A DNA stretch of 55,605 bases from Oehlia diaphana (Eukaryota; Glomeromycota; Glomeromycetes; Glomerales; Glomeraceae): contig QZLH01000174.1 in NCBI GenBank assembly GCA_003833135.1, positions 22,067 to 77,671 of the forward strand, given 5' to 3'. The translations under genes were made by a program, and so were the position numbers. Below are positions 21,011 to 33,551 of the stretch, in pieces. Below the pieces are notes generated by a model that saw only the letters and a list, made by a program, of their open reading frames with translations, had not been told where the DNA came from and did not search any database. Every line of letters begins with the position of its first letter. The first letter of the stretch is position 1.

Positions 21011-23131
21011 TTTTTTTTGTGTGTAATTTTTTTTTAAGAAAAATTCTTATTTTGTTGCGACTAATGAAAGGTAATTTCATTACCCGCAGTAATCTCCGAT
21101 TATTGTTTCAAAATTAACGTTTTCTACGTATTTTTATACTTTATAGTTATAAGATAATGTATATAAATCTTTCATTATACAAATTACTTGTAGCAATAAT
21201 GAAAAGTTCCATTAAATATGTATTTTTTTTTTTAAAAAAAAACAACAAATAGTTTGTTTTGCTGCAATTAATCATATTACAAGATCTTTTACGGATATAA
21301 ATTTCTCTAAATGATTACGCTACTAATAGATAAACTCACCCCATAAAAGTATCTCTTGTATTGTATAAGCCAATTATAAAATGCACGATTGACGTCATGA
21401 ACACCTACGGACAAGTCTTCCGCTGACAAAATCATGGGATAGTTTTATCCAGCTCTTGAGCTTTTGTATAAAAATCGCTTCAACAAGTGTGAATTTAATT
21501 CCGGCCGGATTTCAGCCAGAATTAGCATTTCAACAATATACAGATATAAAAACACAAGTTTACTTTCACATTTTATATACTGTATCAAAATTAATGTTTT
21601 AATATATAGTTAAGTCGAATATTCAATGTTTAAGCAATGTGTATGTTGAGTATATATTTTTACAATTGAGTCTGCAGGGATGCAGAGTATAATTTACTGT
21701 TTAATACTATATAAGGCCATTCCAAACTAATAATTAAAAAATTTGAGGGGGGGGGGAAGGAATAATTTAAACAAACATAATATTTAAACATATTAAAATT
21801 TTCGGAAGTTTTCAGTAAAGTCGGAAATATTCGGCACACCCAATTTCAGAATAGAGAGGGGGTGCTTTAAACATATGTGAACATATGTGTTTAAATTATT
21901 TTAAAAATAGAGGGGGGGGGGGGGACGTTAAGAAATGTGTGTTACACGAAAAAATTTGTTTAAATATGTAAAAAATTTCAAGAACATTATTTTCGGATAT
22001 ATTCTTGGATATTTTAATATTTGTTATACTGTATAGTATGATGTGATATTTATCTGAGTATTCGAAAATTTGATATGTATACTCAGCAAAAAATACTGAG
22101 TTTTGTAGTTCATAATTTTGCGGAATCAAACCAAAATCACGCTATACTGAACTCAGCTGACACTATACTAAAATGAATTACCAGTTACCGTATATCTGAT
22201 ATGTTCATGATACTGCGCTACTGCTCCTTAGTAATTTATTGTCCATAGAAATATTTCTAAACTAATAAATTAATAAACAAAAACATGTTTAATAATTTAT
22301 ATTAATTTTTATTTTTTCTGCGGTTAATTAGATTATTTAATTTCGCATGATAAATAAAAAAACTTTTCCATATTTTCCAATTAGTTCAGTTGGTTAGAAC
22401 GCCACGCGCGGATTATTCAACGCCCTTGAGACTAGCTAGCGTAGAACCGCGGATTCGACCTCCGCACTGGGTATTAAAAAGTATTAAAAATTTTTATTTT
22501 TCTTGCTAAAAAATTACGTGTAACTATTTAAAATGAAGTACTGTAAATCATCTATTTATTGAGCCTTATTTATAGAATTTTTCTTAATTTAGAAACGATT
22601 TTTGAAAGGGAAAGAGAATTTATTTAATGGTGACACTATTGATTAAGTAATGTTTTACAAAGAAATTCATTTAGAAGTTAGTACGACAATAGGCTAATTG
22701 TTTCGAATTTACTATAAGTTAACTGAAATATTTCTTATAAATTTTAATGACAAAAATGATTTTAGTTATGGGAGGATTTTCGTTAAAAAAATATATATAT
22801 ATTATACAGTATATATAAGTATATATTAATCCGAATTTGATTAACAAAACATTTAAAAGGCGTTCAAGGTTGCATTCGATGCATAACTTTTTTACTCTTC
22901 CTTCTTCGAAAATTTTTAATATAAAAAATTTCTTTTAAATCGGATGTATAAAACACTTTTTAAAATATATATTTTTGACAAGAGAAGAAAAAAGCCAAAT
23001 GCATTATTTATTTAAAACCTAATTTTAAATAAGTATAAATAATAATAATCCTTTATTTAAATTTTCATTTTGAATATTATTATTACCCTCCCCGGCAAAT
23101 TACGTTTATTTATTTATTTATTTTTTTAACA
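21011..23131. other. Intergenic, G-runs and AT-rich DNA
   Basis: No supported gene. G-runs occur at 21747-21756 and 21913-21924, each followed or preceded by related text (AATTTAAACAAACATA and similar), so the two neighbourhoods may be an old duplication. A minus-strand open frame at 22129-21896 is built over the G-run and is rejected. A tRNA-like copy at 22377 is listed separately. Confidence 0.5.
22377..22472 (+). pseudogene. tRNA-like copy 4, 5' acceptor lost
   Basis: A-box TTAGTTCAGTTGGTTAGAAC and a B-box GATTCGACCTCC variant are present, but the 5' acceptor arm is replaced by TTTTCCAA while the 3' CACTGGGT remains. It lies about 1.4 kb from the other three and shares an upstream TTTTTTCTGCGGTTAATTAG-like lead. 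Confidence 0.5.
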
Positions 23132-24101
23132 ATGAGGAAATATAGTTTTCTATCTACTTATATTGTGGTATTAATTATTTTATACATTGGAATTATAACT
23201 AACACGAACGCTTTAGTAGGTAACATTTGTACAAGTGGTACGTATAATTATTTTAAAGATAATCTTGTTTTAATGATTTTATAAATTCATTATTTCTTTT
23301 TTTTCTTTAAATTAGCCACGATAAAAGAATTAAATAATGTTACAACAACAGGGGTAAAAGTAAAAGTTAAAGTAAAAAAATGGGCACCATCAGGATCTAA
23401 AATACGTGTAAAAATTGATGTAGGTAAAAAAAAATCGATTAGAAATCTTATAATTTGGGCCGAAACTGTTAATGGTGAACATATTGGATATTGGAGCCCA
23501 ATTTCTGCTCATGTTTATGTAAGAGGTTGTGATGGACCTGATAATTCAACCATTTCGAATCAAGTTGACTTGAATCGTAAGTTTATTATTATTATATGTA
23601 ATTATAATTTAAAGAAAAAATGTCATTAATCATCACATTACATATATAGTTTCCCATATAACTTATATATGGAATCCACCTAACGCCAAAGATTATAAAC
23701 CATTTGTTACGCCCACACCTTCAATAACTACAAATGCAGTTACAATTACACCAACTTACAGCACAAAAGCCACAACAGCGCCTAATCCATCAACATTTAA
23801 TATGAAACGTCATAAACAAGCTGCTAAAAGTGGGTCCATTATATTTAAAGGTGTCTTACAACTTATGAATCATACAGATGATGATATTTATTATTTTAAA
23901 TCAGATTTTATTAAAAAATCTTCTTCAAATAATGAAAAAGTTATTTCAGGAAATAATCATATATTAAATGTTACTCGCATAAATGATAATGTTCCTAAAG
24001 ATCCTCCTTTTTCTGCTGCTTATCATAATAATTATAATAATATCATTAATTTAATTGTATTAAATAGTGTAATTGCTTTAATTATTGAATATTTTTTGTA
24101 A
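23132..24101 (+). CDS. Secreted, probably GPI-anchored orphan protein (272 aa)
   Basis: Three exons: 23132-23237, 23316-23576 and 23650-24101, with GT-AG borders, consistent phases and 819 nt in all. Residues 1-29 are a signal peptide (hydrophobic VVLIILYIGIIT core, then NTNA). The second exon has an unusual alternating Val-Lys run (VKVKVKVKKW) and the pairs RGCDGPDN and NGEHIGYW. The third exon has a Thr/Pro-rich linker, several N-glycosylation sequons and a C-terminal hydrophobic tail (NLIVLNSVIALIIEYFL) with no residues after it, the layout of a GPI-attachment signal. No family is recognised. A surface or symbiotic-interface role is only a guess. Confidence 0.82.
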
Positions 24102-25266
24102 TTTTCAGTAAATAATTTAATAATTTTTTTGATACTTTTTTTTTTTTTTTACATTATGTTCCTGAAAATGTTTATTATTATTTGTCGATCATCCCTGGTT
24201 ATTTCATTGACAGGTTCTTTCTAACTAAGGTTACAAATACAAAATTACTTAATTTCTAGAATGTCACCCGGACAATCAGGTGACAATCATGACGTTCTAA
24301 ATATGATATTTTACGCACTGTCAGCTGATAACGCACATCCCAACTATTTAAATCTCTTACTTCCCCGTAAGCTTGTTCACAAATCCGAATTTATGATCCG
24401 TAAAATCCGGATGAATCATTATTTATATATAAAACACATAAATTGTCAATTCTATAAAAATTAAATAATTTTAAAAAGTAAAATGATTTTTTGGAAATGA
24501 TATGGTACGGATCAAGATTCACGATAAAAAAAAGAATATGGGATGAAATCTGCACAGCTATCCATGGATATTATTCGTCACCTAAAAATACTATCCGAAT
24601 ATCTGCATATCTGGGATTTTTTATTCGTCACCTATAACTACTATCCGAATATCCGTCCCCTCTACTAAAAATATTTCCTTATTTATTCACATATAATGAT
24701 TATTACACATAATATGATTTTTTCGTCTATTATGATGATATTCTTTAAAATGGCTATAATATAAACGATCATTACTACAAAAAACCTTCGAACAAGATTA
24801 AAGTCAATATATTTATTTTCGATTATGACAGTGATTTAATTTAAAATTGTAAATTTACTATTAGCTATACCATTCGACATGCGAGAGCATTTCCATCACA
24901 GATTATTCTGTACAATGTTCTTTTTTGAAACTATTAATTCCAATATTTATAGTCATTTTCGCGGTAATCTTCATCCTGTTGTCTCAATACAATTTTGTGA
25001 AATAATAAATTAAATTTGTTTAGCATCTTTATTAAAACGACTGTCGCGATTGTCCAAAAATTTGGTTATTCAGAATATAAATCAATTTTAATATTAAAAA
25101 TGTTAGAAATCACGTTGTCAAATAGAAATGATTAAATAAATAAATATTATAAATAGTTAAATTATTTTCTGATCATACATACAATCATAATCTATAGTAT
25201 AAATAAATAAACGACTAATATCTATAAATATAAATAAATAATATACAATATATAAACAATAATAAT

Positions 25267-25336
<70 letters not shown>

Positions 25337-25393
25337 AAAATTTGACGTGATATTTACTTTTTTTAAAATCTCAGATTTTAAAATTAGTTTTTT
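24102..25393. other. Intergenic with 50-bp direct repeat and giant T-runs
   Basis: A direct repeat TTATTCGTCACCTA...ACTATCCGAATAT occurs at 24571 and 24621 (period 50). Near 25268-25332 two T-runs of about 30 bases are separated by a short A-run, close to the 3' end of the exchanger gene. The open frame at 24261-24464 has no protein-like features. Confidence 0.55.
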
Positions 25394-27095
25394 TTAAGAT
25401 TCATTATCATTGGGATAAAAGAAGAAAGCTAAAGATATAATGACATATGTTGCTAGCAACATAACGCCTTCTAACCAATTTGATTTACCATCCTAAAAAA
25501 AAAAAAAAGAAAAAAAGAAGAAAAAAGGGATTCAAGGGTTAAAATTCAATTAACAAATAAGTGTATAACAAAAAAAAAAAAAATATTATATTATATTTAC
25601 CTGAATTAGATAATTTGTTATCAAAATTGAAATAAATAGTACAACAGTTTCAAATGATTGAAAATATAATGACATGTCTTGTCCTATTGCCCATCCAAGT
25701 AGAACAAGGAATGGTGTAACGAAAAGTGCAATTTGCTAAATAGGGAAATATTATTTAATTAAAATTGTTGAATGTAAATAAAAATTATTTTTATAGTTAA
25801 TTTGATTATTTACCATAGAACTACCAGCAGAAACGTTGACGGCAAGATCCATTTTATTTCTCATCGCGGCATTAATAGCGGTAACAAACTATGAAAGTCA
25901 CGTGTTAATTAAAATAATTCGATCGAATCAAATAAATTTAATTTTAATTTATCATTAATTTACCTCAGCAGCATTACCAACGATAGGTATTAAAATTAAA
26001 CCGACAAAAGTCTTGCTCAATCCAGAGGATTCAACAATTCCTTCAATTGAACCAACTAAATAATCAGCAGAGAAAGAAACAATAACTGTTATAGAAGCCA
26101 GTAAAAATATTGATACACCAAGTGATAATTGAGGTTCATTATCATCATCTTCTTCTCCTTGATATAAGTCTGAATGAGTTTTCATCTAGCAAGAAAAGGA
26201 ACAAAAAAAAAAATTTATTTTTTTTTTTTAACCAAAATTTCGTAATTACGCGTAACAAGATTAATATATGAAAGTACTCACTTGGAAATAAAGATAAAGA
26301 ACGTAAATTATCAATAAAACAACTGCCGTTCCACGAGACAAATCTAAAAGTCCGCTTTTCGTTATGCCATCATCAATGATAGGGTTATTACTTCTAACAG
26401 CAAAATTAAAAGCGGCGGGAATGATTAAACCAATACACGCCAAAGTCATCAAACTTGAGGTTGTTTGTGCAGCAGTTTGATTAAATGTTTGCTCTTCATA
26501 AAAAATTCCTCCCGCAATAAAACACATTCCCAATATTAATAGCAAATTTGAAATGATTGACCCAAGTATTGATGCTTGAACTACACGTATTTCACCTTCC
26601 ATTAGTGCTACTACGGAAACAATTAATTCCACCGCATTACCAAAAGTAGCATTTAAAAATCCACCAATTGTCTTGAAATAAAAAAAAAAGAAAGAAATTA
26701 TTAAAAAAGAAAATTTAATTTTATTTAATTTATTTGGAATTTTAAATAAATAATTCAATAGTGATAAATACCTCACCAACTCTTAAACTAAGTTCTTCAG
26801 TTGCAAAGTCAAGTAATTTAGCCAATGGAATTATAGCCAAAAAATTCAGTACGAAAACCCAATTATCACTCAAATCAAATATATGAGCCAAATATCCGAG
26901 TGGTATAAAAATCAATAAAATATTTATCTTAGAAGAAGAAAGTACGATTTCAATAGATTTACGAAGAGTTGGAGTTGGTGGGGAAGTATGCAAAACCGGT
27001 TGGGATGATTTATAAGAATTGTGGGTATTTGTTGATTCATAATTTGAATTTGAAGAGTTGTTTGGAACCAGTGGTTGTCTCTCGATATCTGACAT
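25394..27095 (-). CDS. VCX1: Vacuolar Ca2+/H+ exchanger, CaCA/CAX family
   Basis: Six exons on the minus strand: 27095-26772, 26671-26282, 26185-25964, 25888-25814, 25735-25601 and 25492-25394. All introns are GT-AG and phase 0, giving 1245 nt and 414 residues, the usual length of yeast VCX1. The two cation-binding repeats are visible: [14 protein letters not shown] (about 111-124) and GNAAE (308-312), the acidic Glu in each being the transport residue. An acidic [10 protein letters not shown] loop (248-257) separates the halves, and about 11 hydrophobic segments are present. The N-terminus (about 1-45) is hydrophilic and Ser/Asn-rich, like regulatory tails of CAX proteins. It should sequester cytosolic Ca2+ in the vacuole using the proton gradient. 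The second motif reads GNAAEF where yeast has His. Confidence 0.94.
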
Positions 27096-30000
27096 ATTGA
27101 ATATATTATATTAAAAAGATGATATATTATATTAATGTATCAAGCAAAAAAAAAGAAAATAATTTATAATTTCAAAATTCCGGAAAGAAAAAATAAATTA
27201 ATTAGGGGGGAGAGTCAATAAATCTAATGTTATATAATTCAAAGTATTATGATAATCACCATATGATAAAATAATTTATTCAAGTAACACCCATCTGATT
27301 TTTTATTTTCTCTAAAGAATTCTTTTTACGTTATGGAAAATTCTGTATTCTGTTGATCAAATTTAAAACCGGGTAATTAACAAAGGGAAACACTACACTG
27401 CATCAAAAGTTATTATACATTTTTGGTAATAACTTCTTAAAGAGTAATTGAATAAAAGAATATTATTGATTGTCTTCATTCTTATAAAAGTAATTTATCA
27501 ATCATTCTGTTGTGTCAGAATTTAAATACTTTGCCTGATGGCCATATTTATAAATAAATTGTGAAACACAACAAAATTTAAGCCATAAAAACTTTTGTTA
27601 TTGTTTTAAGTTTATTATTTAATTTTAGGAATTGTACAAACAAAAATTTCTATATATTCTATATTCATTATATTAAATACTGTACCAGGTAACATGACGG
27701 CTTTAAGATCGGCCCGGCATATGATTGTTAGACTGTTACCAAATTTGGTTTATAACCGGACCGTAACAGGAGTTATTGAATTAATTGGTTGCATTTGTTG
27801 CATTTACGCTTATTTATTAAGAATATTCCTGTGTTAACACATGGTTGGCTTGATTGGCTGTTGGCTGAGAATCGTATGCAAAAAAAAAAAAAAATTTTTT
27901 CGCCTAGAAGGCTGGACGATCAGCCAAGTCACAAACAAAGAAAAAACATTGCGGTTATGTGCGTTTTCTTTAATAGATTTATAGATTTTAAAAACTTCAA
28001 ATAATTAATCCATTTTTATCAAAAGATAAAGTATCAGAAACAATGATGGCAGAGACTATTATTATTCCAAATTCACAAAATTCACACGAAATAATTTATG
28101 TAGATTTAGTTGCATATGGATATTATATATACAAAAAATTTAGATGGAACAAAAAAATTAAATACTTTGATCGTTATTTGGACTTTCAACTAGAAATGGT
28201 TTAATACCATTAAACTGAAAATTCGTGTCACTGCATAATGTGGACAAACATTACGTGATCGCGAAATTTTTGTTGGTGCCACTGGAATAATCATTGGAAG
28301 CAACCTGAAACAAAAAAAAAAAAAAGAAAATACATAAAATTTGTGTTTGGAAGGATTCCGAATTACAAAGTATGATATTCTTTCCAACTAAATAACACTA
28401 TCGTTTTCATCATATATTGTAAAAATATATAATAATTATGACAGACTTGATTGTAGATAAGTTTTGTTCCGGGGATCACGTTAATAATAACGGGCTCAAC
28501 ATACGGTTCGACTCTCGGATGGGTATTCGAATATGATGAGGCGATTTAATCGGTCATTCTTGGACTAAGTACCACATCAGAGAAGCCTTAATTTTTGCAT
28601 CGGAGATGTTTTGGGGAGGATTGGTTAGATCGTTTTATCTTTTTTAGTGAAGTATAGTTGATTTTCAAGAATTGTATAGTAGGGTTTTATATTATTCCTA
28701 CAACTACGTTTTAACATAATATTAGTTGCATAAATTTCTCTATGTAGTTAATTTACATTTTAAAATAAAGAAATGCTAAAAAATATATATATTAATCTTT
28801 TCTGTTAATATGTATGTTATTATTATTAATATCCCACAATACTGGAATTTTTGCTATGGCAGCATAGCATCATATTTCATTAAAGTTTGGTATGATCATA
28901 CAGAATAAATCTATATACGACAATAAATTACAGTCAAATGAACCCTCCTCAAATTCGTTTAAAGAATTTAATTGGTTATTTAACGTATTTTATTGGCTAA
29001 ATGTCACATGGAAAAATTCGGAGTTGAGGACTGGCTGTACGATTTGTTACGAACGAAAATATAAGCGTTACAATTATAATCGGCAGTTTTTCACTTTTAT
29101 TATATAAAATAGGTAAATTTCTCGTAAGTTCCAGTATAATTAGTATAATTACGGATATTCATTGTTTTATAGATCGAATTTTTTTTTCTCAATGATGTCA
29201 CCTGTTGATTTCTCATTACTGAAGTCGAGGTAGCCATTATAGTTAAACGAATCTATGATAAAACCAGTAATAGAATGATGGATTAAAGATTGTAGATTCG
29301 GTATCAGGACATTTTGCCGAAAACCGTTTCGCCGAAGCCATTTCGCCGAAGGGACGTTTCGCCGAAACCCCATTTTACCGAATTCCATTTCGCCGACCGA
29401 ATGGTTATTTTGCCGAATTCATTTCGCTGAATGGAAAGAAGTGAATTTCATGATCAGAAATAGATTTGAACATTGGCCTATAATTATCATTTATGATTTT
29501 GAAGTTTTTGATTTTCTGTTGATTTTTTAATTAATTGAAGAATCAATCATCAGTTTTTTTTTTTAAAAAAAAAAAAGATATATAAATAAACATATTATAC
29601 AAATATTTTGTACTAGAAGACTATAACATACAAAATATAATTACTTTTTCGTGAATATTTAAACGTTTCAGGAAAATAAAGTTATTTATTTATTACGTAA
29701 CAATTAATATCAGTTACTTGAAAGTTAAAGTGATATTATCATAGAAGAAAAGACACTTAAAAATAAAAAGAATTTTTTACTTAAACGTTTATTTAATTTT
29801 TATTTTTATTGCAAAAATTGATGACGTGGCAAAAAAATTAAAATAGAAACTAAAAAATGAAAATATTAAAGTACTCAATTGAGAATCAAAGATATTATTT
29901 AACGTCTAAGTTTTATTTTATACATTTGTCATTTGTATATTTGAGTGTAAATCAGAATATCTATTAAGGTTCCTGATGTAATTTAATAAATAAATAAATA

Positions 30001-32060
30001 AATATTTTTTATTTTCAATATTTTTATAAAAGTGATAATCGCTATCTTTCGGCGAAATGGAATACGGTGAAATGGCTTTCGGAGAAATGGACGATTCGGT
30101 GAAGTGGCTTCGGGCAAAACGTCCCTTCGGCGAAATGTACCGTAGCCTAATAAAATGCATGTTATACTTTGGACTTTTTAATGGTGGAGTAGGACAAATA
30201 AATTTGTGAATTTTTTATTATTTTAAACCGAAATCTGCATTAATTTACTCATTTAATATAAATAAAAAACATTTATTTATCGGAAACGTAACGATAACTA
30301 GATTTGTGATTTGTTAGCAAAATTTACATTGAATCTTTTTACCTTTCGAATGTCCAATATGTGGGAATTCTCATGGAACTTTTTTTTGTAGTGTGCTTGC
30401 TGAGACTTTTTGAACGGCTTAAAAAACGAAAGAAGCTTTTTATATTTATTTATTTGTTTTTCATATATAAATTTATTTAATTTTTTTGCGATGGTGCTTC
30501 CAAAAAAAAAATGAACGTCAATTATATGACAGACAACGTTCTTATCTCATGACAAAAATAATAAATTATAATATTATAATATGGGTCGTGATTTCAAACT
30601 TTCATTTTCGCTAGTAAAGGTGCTTGTGGTTTTCAATAATTTTAATAATCGGTCTTTGGCTTTATTTTTATCCATTGTAATCGCTTCTTTAACTCCCAAA
30701 TATCTATTTTATACCCCGACCGAACTACCTTATTTATATCATCCCAAGAGTCGGAAGAAATAATGAACGAATTTATAATGACATCATAAGGTATCTATTA
30801 CCGATTTTTATTAATTTAAATATGCTGTTATAATTACTTTAGTATGATTATATAATGAAAAGTTATATAGGATACTTTTCTTAAAACTTTTTTCTTCTCA
30901 CTCTTTTTGCTTTCTGACTTTTTTTTTAAAAAAAAAAAAAATTCACATTTTTTACTTTTGAAAGTGACGAAACGTAAATATTCTCCTTGAAGTAACAAAG
31001 TGAGGAATCTCAAAAGTCAATTAACAAACAAGTAGTCCAACATAACCTATTGAATAATGGCAGTAATTGTTATCTAGTTTATTTATTGTTTCTGAAATTA
31101 ATTAAAATATTAATTTATTAAATTCTCAGATTAAAAAATATAGTTTTATTTTTGAAATGTATAGTATATATTTATTTTAAAATAAATAAATTCCTTTATT
31201 TTTCATTTAAGTATTTTTCGATTCAGTCATTCAGGTTAAATTCCAATGTGCCTAAATTACAAATCATTGGAAAAAATGAATATTGCTATTATGACACGCA
31301 CTGCCAAAATGTGATAATAATACTGTACTAGGTATTGAGAATAATAATTAAACTTGAAATAAATAACTTTTGAATTCATTTATATTAAGAATTGTGCAAA
31401 TTATTTATACAAATTCTATTGTCTTATTATTATATGATTTTTTCGATACTAAAAATCAGTGTCCGAAGTCACGTGTAACCCTGCATATCAATCCGGCTAC
31501 TATTTTATTTCCGGGCGACGCCAGATCAAATAATTCATTTTTATTTATTCCAGTAACTTTTTCACTTTTCGCTCTTATTGACTTTCCCAAATTATTTCCC
31601 CGTCAATCCCCCAAATTTTGTGGATCTCTTTTTTTTCACGTATCTCTTAGCAAACTTTCATAAGTTTTTGGATCAGATAAGGTTTTCTTTACTACTTGGC
31701 TCTCTTTTGATTGTATTTGATTGTATGCATTAGCAACAAAGTGGAAAGAATTCAAATTTAATATTGTGGAGGGCAAATGTTAGTATGACGCTAAACTTTA
31801 CTTGAATATTATATTCTCGAATTCACAAGTATAAAATTAATTCCTGTTATTATTTTTTTTAACAGTTTCTGGGTCATTTTTTCTTGAAGAGAGTAGTTGA
31901 ATAAGAAAGGAGAGATAAACTTTTGACATGTGATTTCAAATAATTTTTGCTCACCAAATTAGCAAATTGTGGGACGACGGTTAAACTTTAAACCGATATG
32001 ATTATTTTAACGTCTAATTTGGGATTTCATTCATCTTTTTTTTTTTTTTAAAAAAAAAAA
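27096..32060. other. About 5 kb with no supported gene
   Basis: AT-rich DNA. Short open frames at 27789-28004, 28190-28387, 28892-29107, 30581-30763 and 31370-31663 are low-complexity, lack splice partners and resemble nothing known. A TIR element with TTTCGCCGAA subrepeats at 29299-30142 is listed separately. The immediate upstream of the next gene is a T-run meeting an A-run at 32039-32060. Confidence 0.55.
29299..30142. mobile_element. Element with TIRs built from (CATTTCGCCGAA) subrepeats
   Basis: The left end (29310-29410) holds at least six variants of CATTTCGCCGAA in a row, with spacers such as GGGACGTTTCGCCGAA. The right end (30046-30140) holds the inverse, TTCGGCGAAATG, again several times, including the matching CGTCCCTTCGGCGAAATG. 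The interior is plain AT-rich sequence, about 600 bp, without a transposase frame. Minus-strand frames at 29167-29388 and 29918-30160 are translations of the repeats. The outermost bases and TSD are unclear. Confidence 0.7.
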
Positions 32061-33551
32061 ATGACTTTCGAAAGTCCTCAGGAAGTCATTAATGATTTAG
32101 AAAAGTTACTTTTAAATGACAATGATTATGATGTTATTATCTATGCTGGTGAAAATGAAAATGTAAAAGAAATATTCGCACATTCAAATATTTTGCGTAC
32201 GAGGTCTCAATATTTTCGTACAGCATTCTCTAACAAATGGGCTGAGAAAAAGAATGGAAAATATGTTTTTAAGAAACCCAATATTTCTCATAATTTCTTC
32301 AAAATCATTTTACGGTAATGTTCAGCAAATATATTTGAACATTTATAAAGTTAAAATACTGCAGTGACTGTATAATAATTTTTTTTTTCATTTGTTTTAA
32401 TGTTCAGATTTATTTATTGTGGAAAAGTTGATTTAACAAAATTAAAGGGACCGGATATTATCAATCTTTTGATTGCAGTAGATGAAATTAACATTCCAAC
32501 CTTAGTCCATTATATTCAAGAATACTTGATTAAACATCGAGATGAATTTTTACAACAAAATCCTATAGAAATATTTGAAACAGTATATCAACATGAAACT
32601 TTTACAGAATTATGGAATTATTGTCTTGAAAAGATTTGCATGGAACCAGACATACTTTTTAAATCCGATAAATTTATCAGTTTAAAAGCGCCTTTATTAG
32701 AATTGCTTTTAAAACGGGATGATTTATCATTGGGTGAAATTATTATATGGGATAGTTTGATTAAATGGTGTTTGGCTCAACATACTAATATTTCACAAGA
32801 TCCTACACAATGGAATAAAGAAGAAATCACAATCATGGAGAGAACTATTCATAGATTTATTCCATTAATAAGATTTAATCATATTTTATCTGAAGATTTT
32901 ATTCTTAAAGTTTATCCTTTTAAAAAAATTATACCAAAAGATTTGATTAACAACATGCTTATATTTAACATGGCCCCAAATAAACAATTAAATATAGGCA
33001 TGCAATCCCCTAGAAAACCGAAATTCATTTATGATTCCGTTATAATTGAGGTTCAACATTTTGCTATTTTTTCCAGTTGGATTGAAAAGAAAAATGATTC
33101 TCATTATAATGTAAAGAATATTCCTTATAATTTCAATTTACTTTATCGTTTTAGTATAGACGGTAATACAGCTGAAGCATTTCATGAAAAATGTGATAAT
33201 AAAGGGGCTACTATAGTTGTAGTGAAGATTCAAAATTCAGAAATGATTATTGGAGGATACAACCCACTCTATTGGGATCAAAGTGAGAATTCTAAGTATA
33301 CTCGAGATAGCTTCATATTCTCATTTAGAAACAAAAAATTTCAAACTGCAAAAGTAGGTTATATAAATGCATATTACGATAATGCTATGTATTGTGGCCA
33401 CAATTATGGACCAACATTTGGTGGCGGTCATGATTTACATATTGGTTACTCTAATGATAGTTATAGTATTCCATATTCTTATCCAAATCTTGGTATTCCA
33501 AGAAATTTTAATATGGAAGATTGGGAAGTATTTCAAGTTATTAAAAAATAA
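32061..33551 (+). CDS. BTB-BACK-TLDc protein (465 aa)
   Basis: Two exons: 32061-32314 and 32408-33551, with the 93-bp intron splitting an Arg codon (CG|A) before FIYCGKVDL. The BTB core (about 22-57) is YDVIIYAGENE ... IFAHSNILRTRSQYFRTAFS. BACK covers about 130-235 with FTELWNYCLEKIC and RDDLSLGEIIIWDSLIKW. TLDc covers about 292-465 with YDSVIIEVQHF, FHEKCDNKGAT (343-353) and GGYNPLYW (367-374), ending WEVFQVIKK. The start ATG follows a T-run/A-run junction directly. It is close to the window-left gene, sharing whole stretches such as IHRFIPLIRF. Predicted Cul3 adaptor or stress-response TLDc protein; substrate unknown. Confidence 0.94.

Larger units (their letters stand above)
19640..21030. 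repeat. Tandem units, each ending in a tRNA-like sequence
   Basis: Three adjacent units share an order of landmarks: TTTTGCTGCGGTAAATCAC, TACTATATGTTAATAATG-like sequence, ATGAATCATTTGGAC, TTGGTCATCA.ATATTCATC, an AATAGAATACACAACAAATAA-like lead, then a tRNA-like body ending GGGC plus a T-run. Units end at 20210, 20673 and 21010. The middle unit is displaced by an inserted foldback element at 20281-20404. A more divergent tRNA-like body is at 22377-22472. Confidence 0.65.

Noticed and set aside
24261..24464. 67-codon plus-strand frame MSPGQSGDN...
   Set aside because: No motif, no splice context and no compositional shift; likely chance.
29167..30160. Minus-strand frames with FGKMGFRRN / ISPKAIS repeats
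   Set aside because: Direct translations of the TTTCGCCGAA subrepeats at the ends of the 29299-30142 element.
31370..31663. 97-codon plus-strand frame
   Set aside because: Reads as hydrophobic/aromatic low-complexity sequence without start context or homology; a TTG alternative start is needed for the full length.
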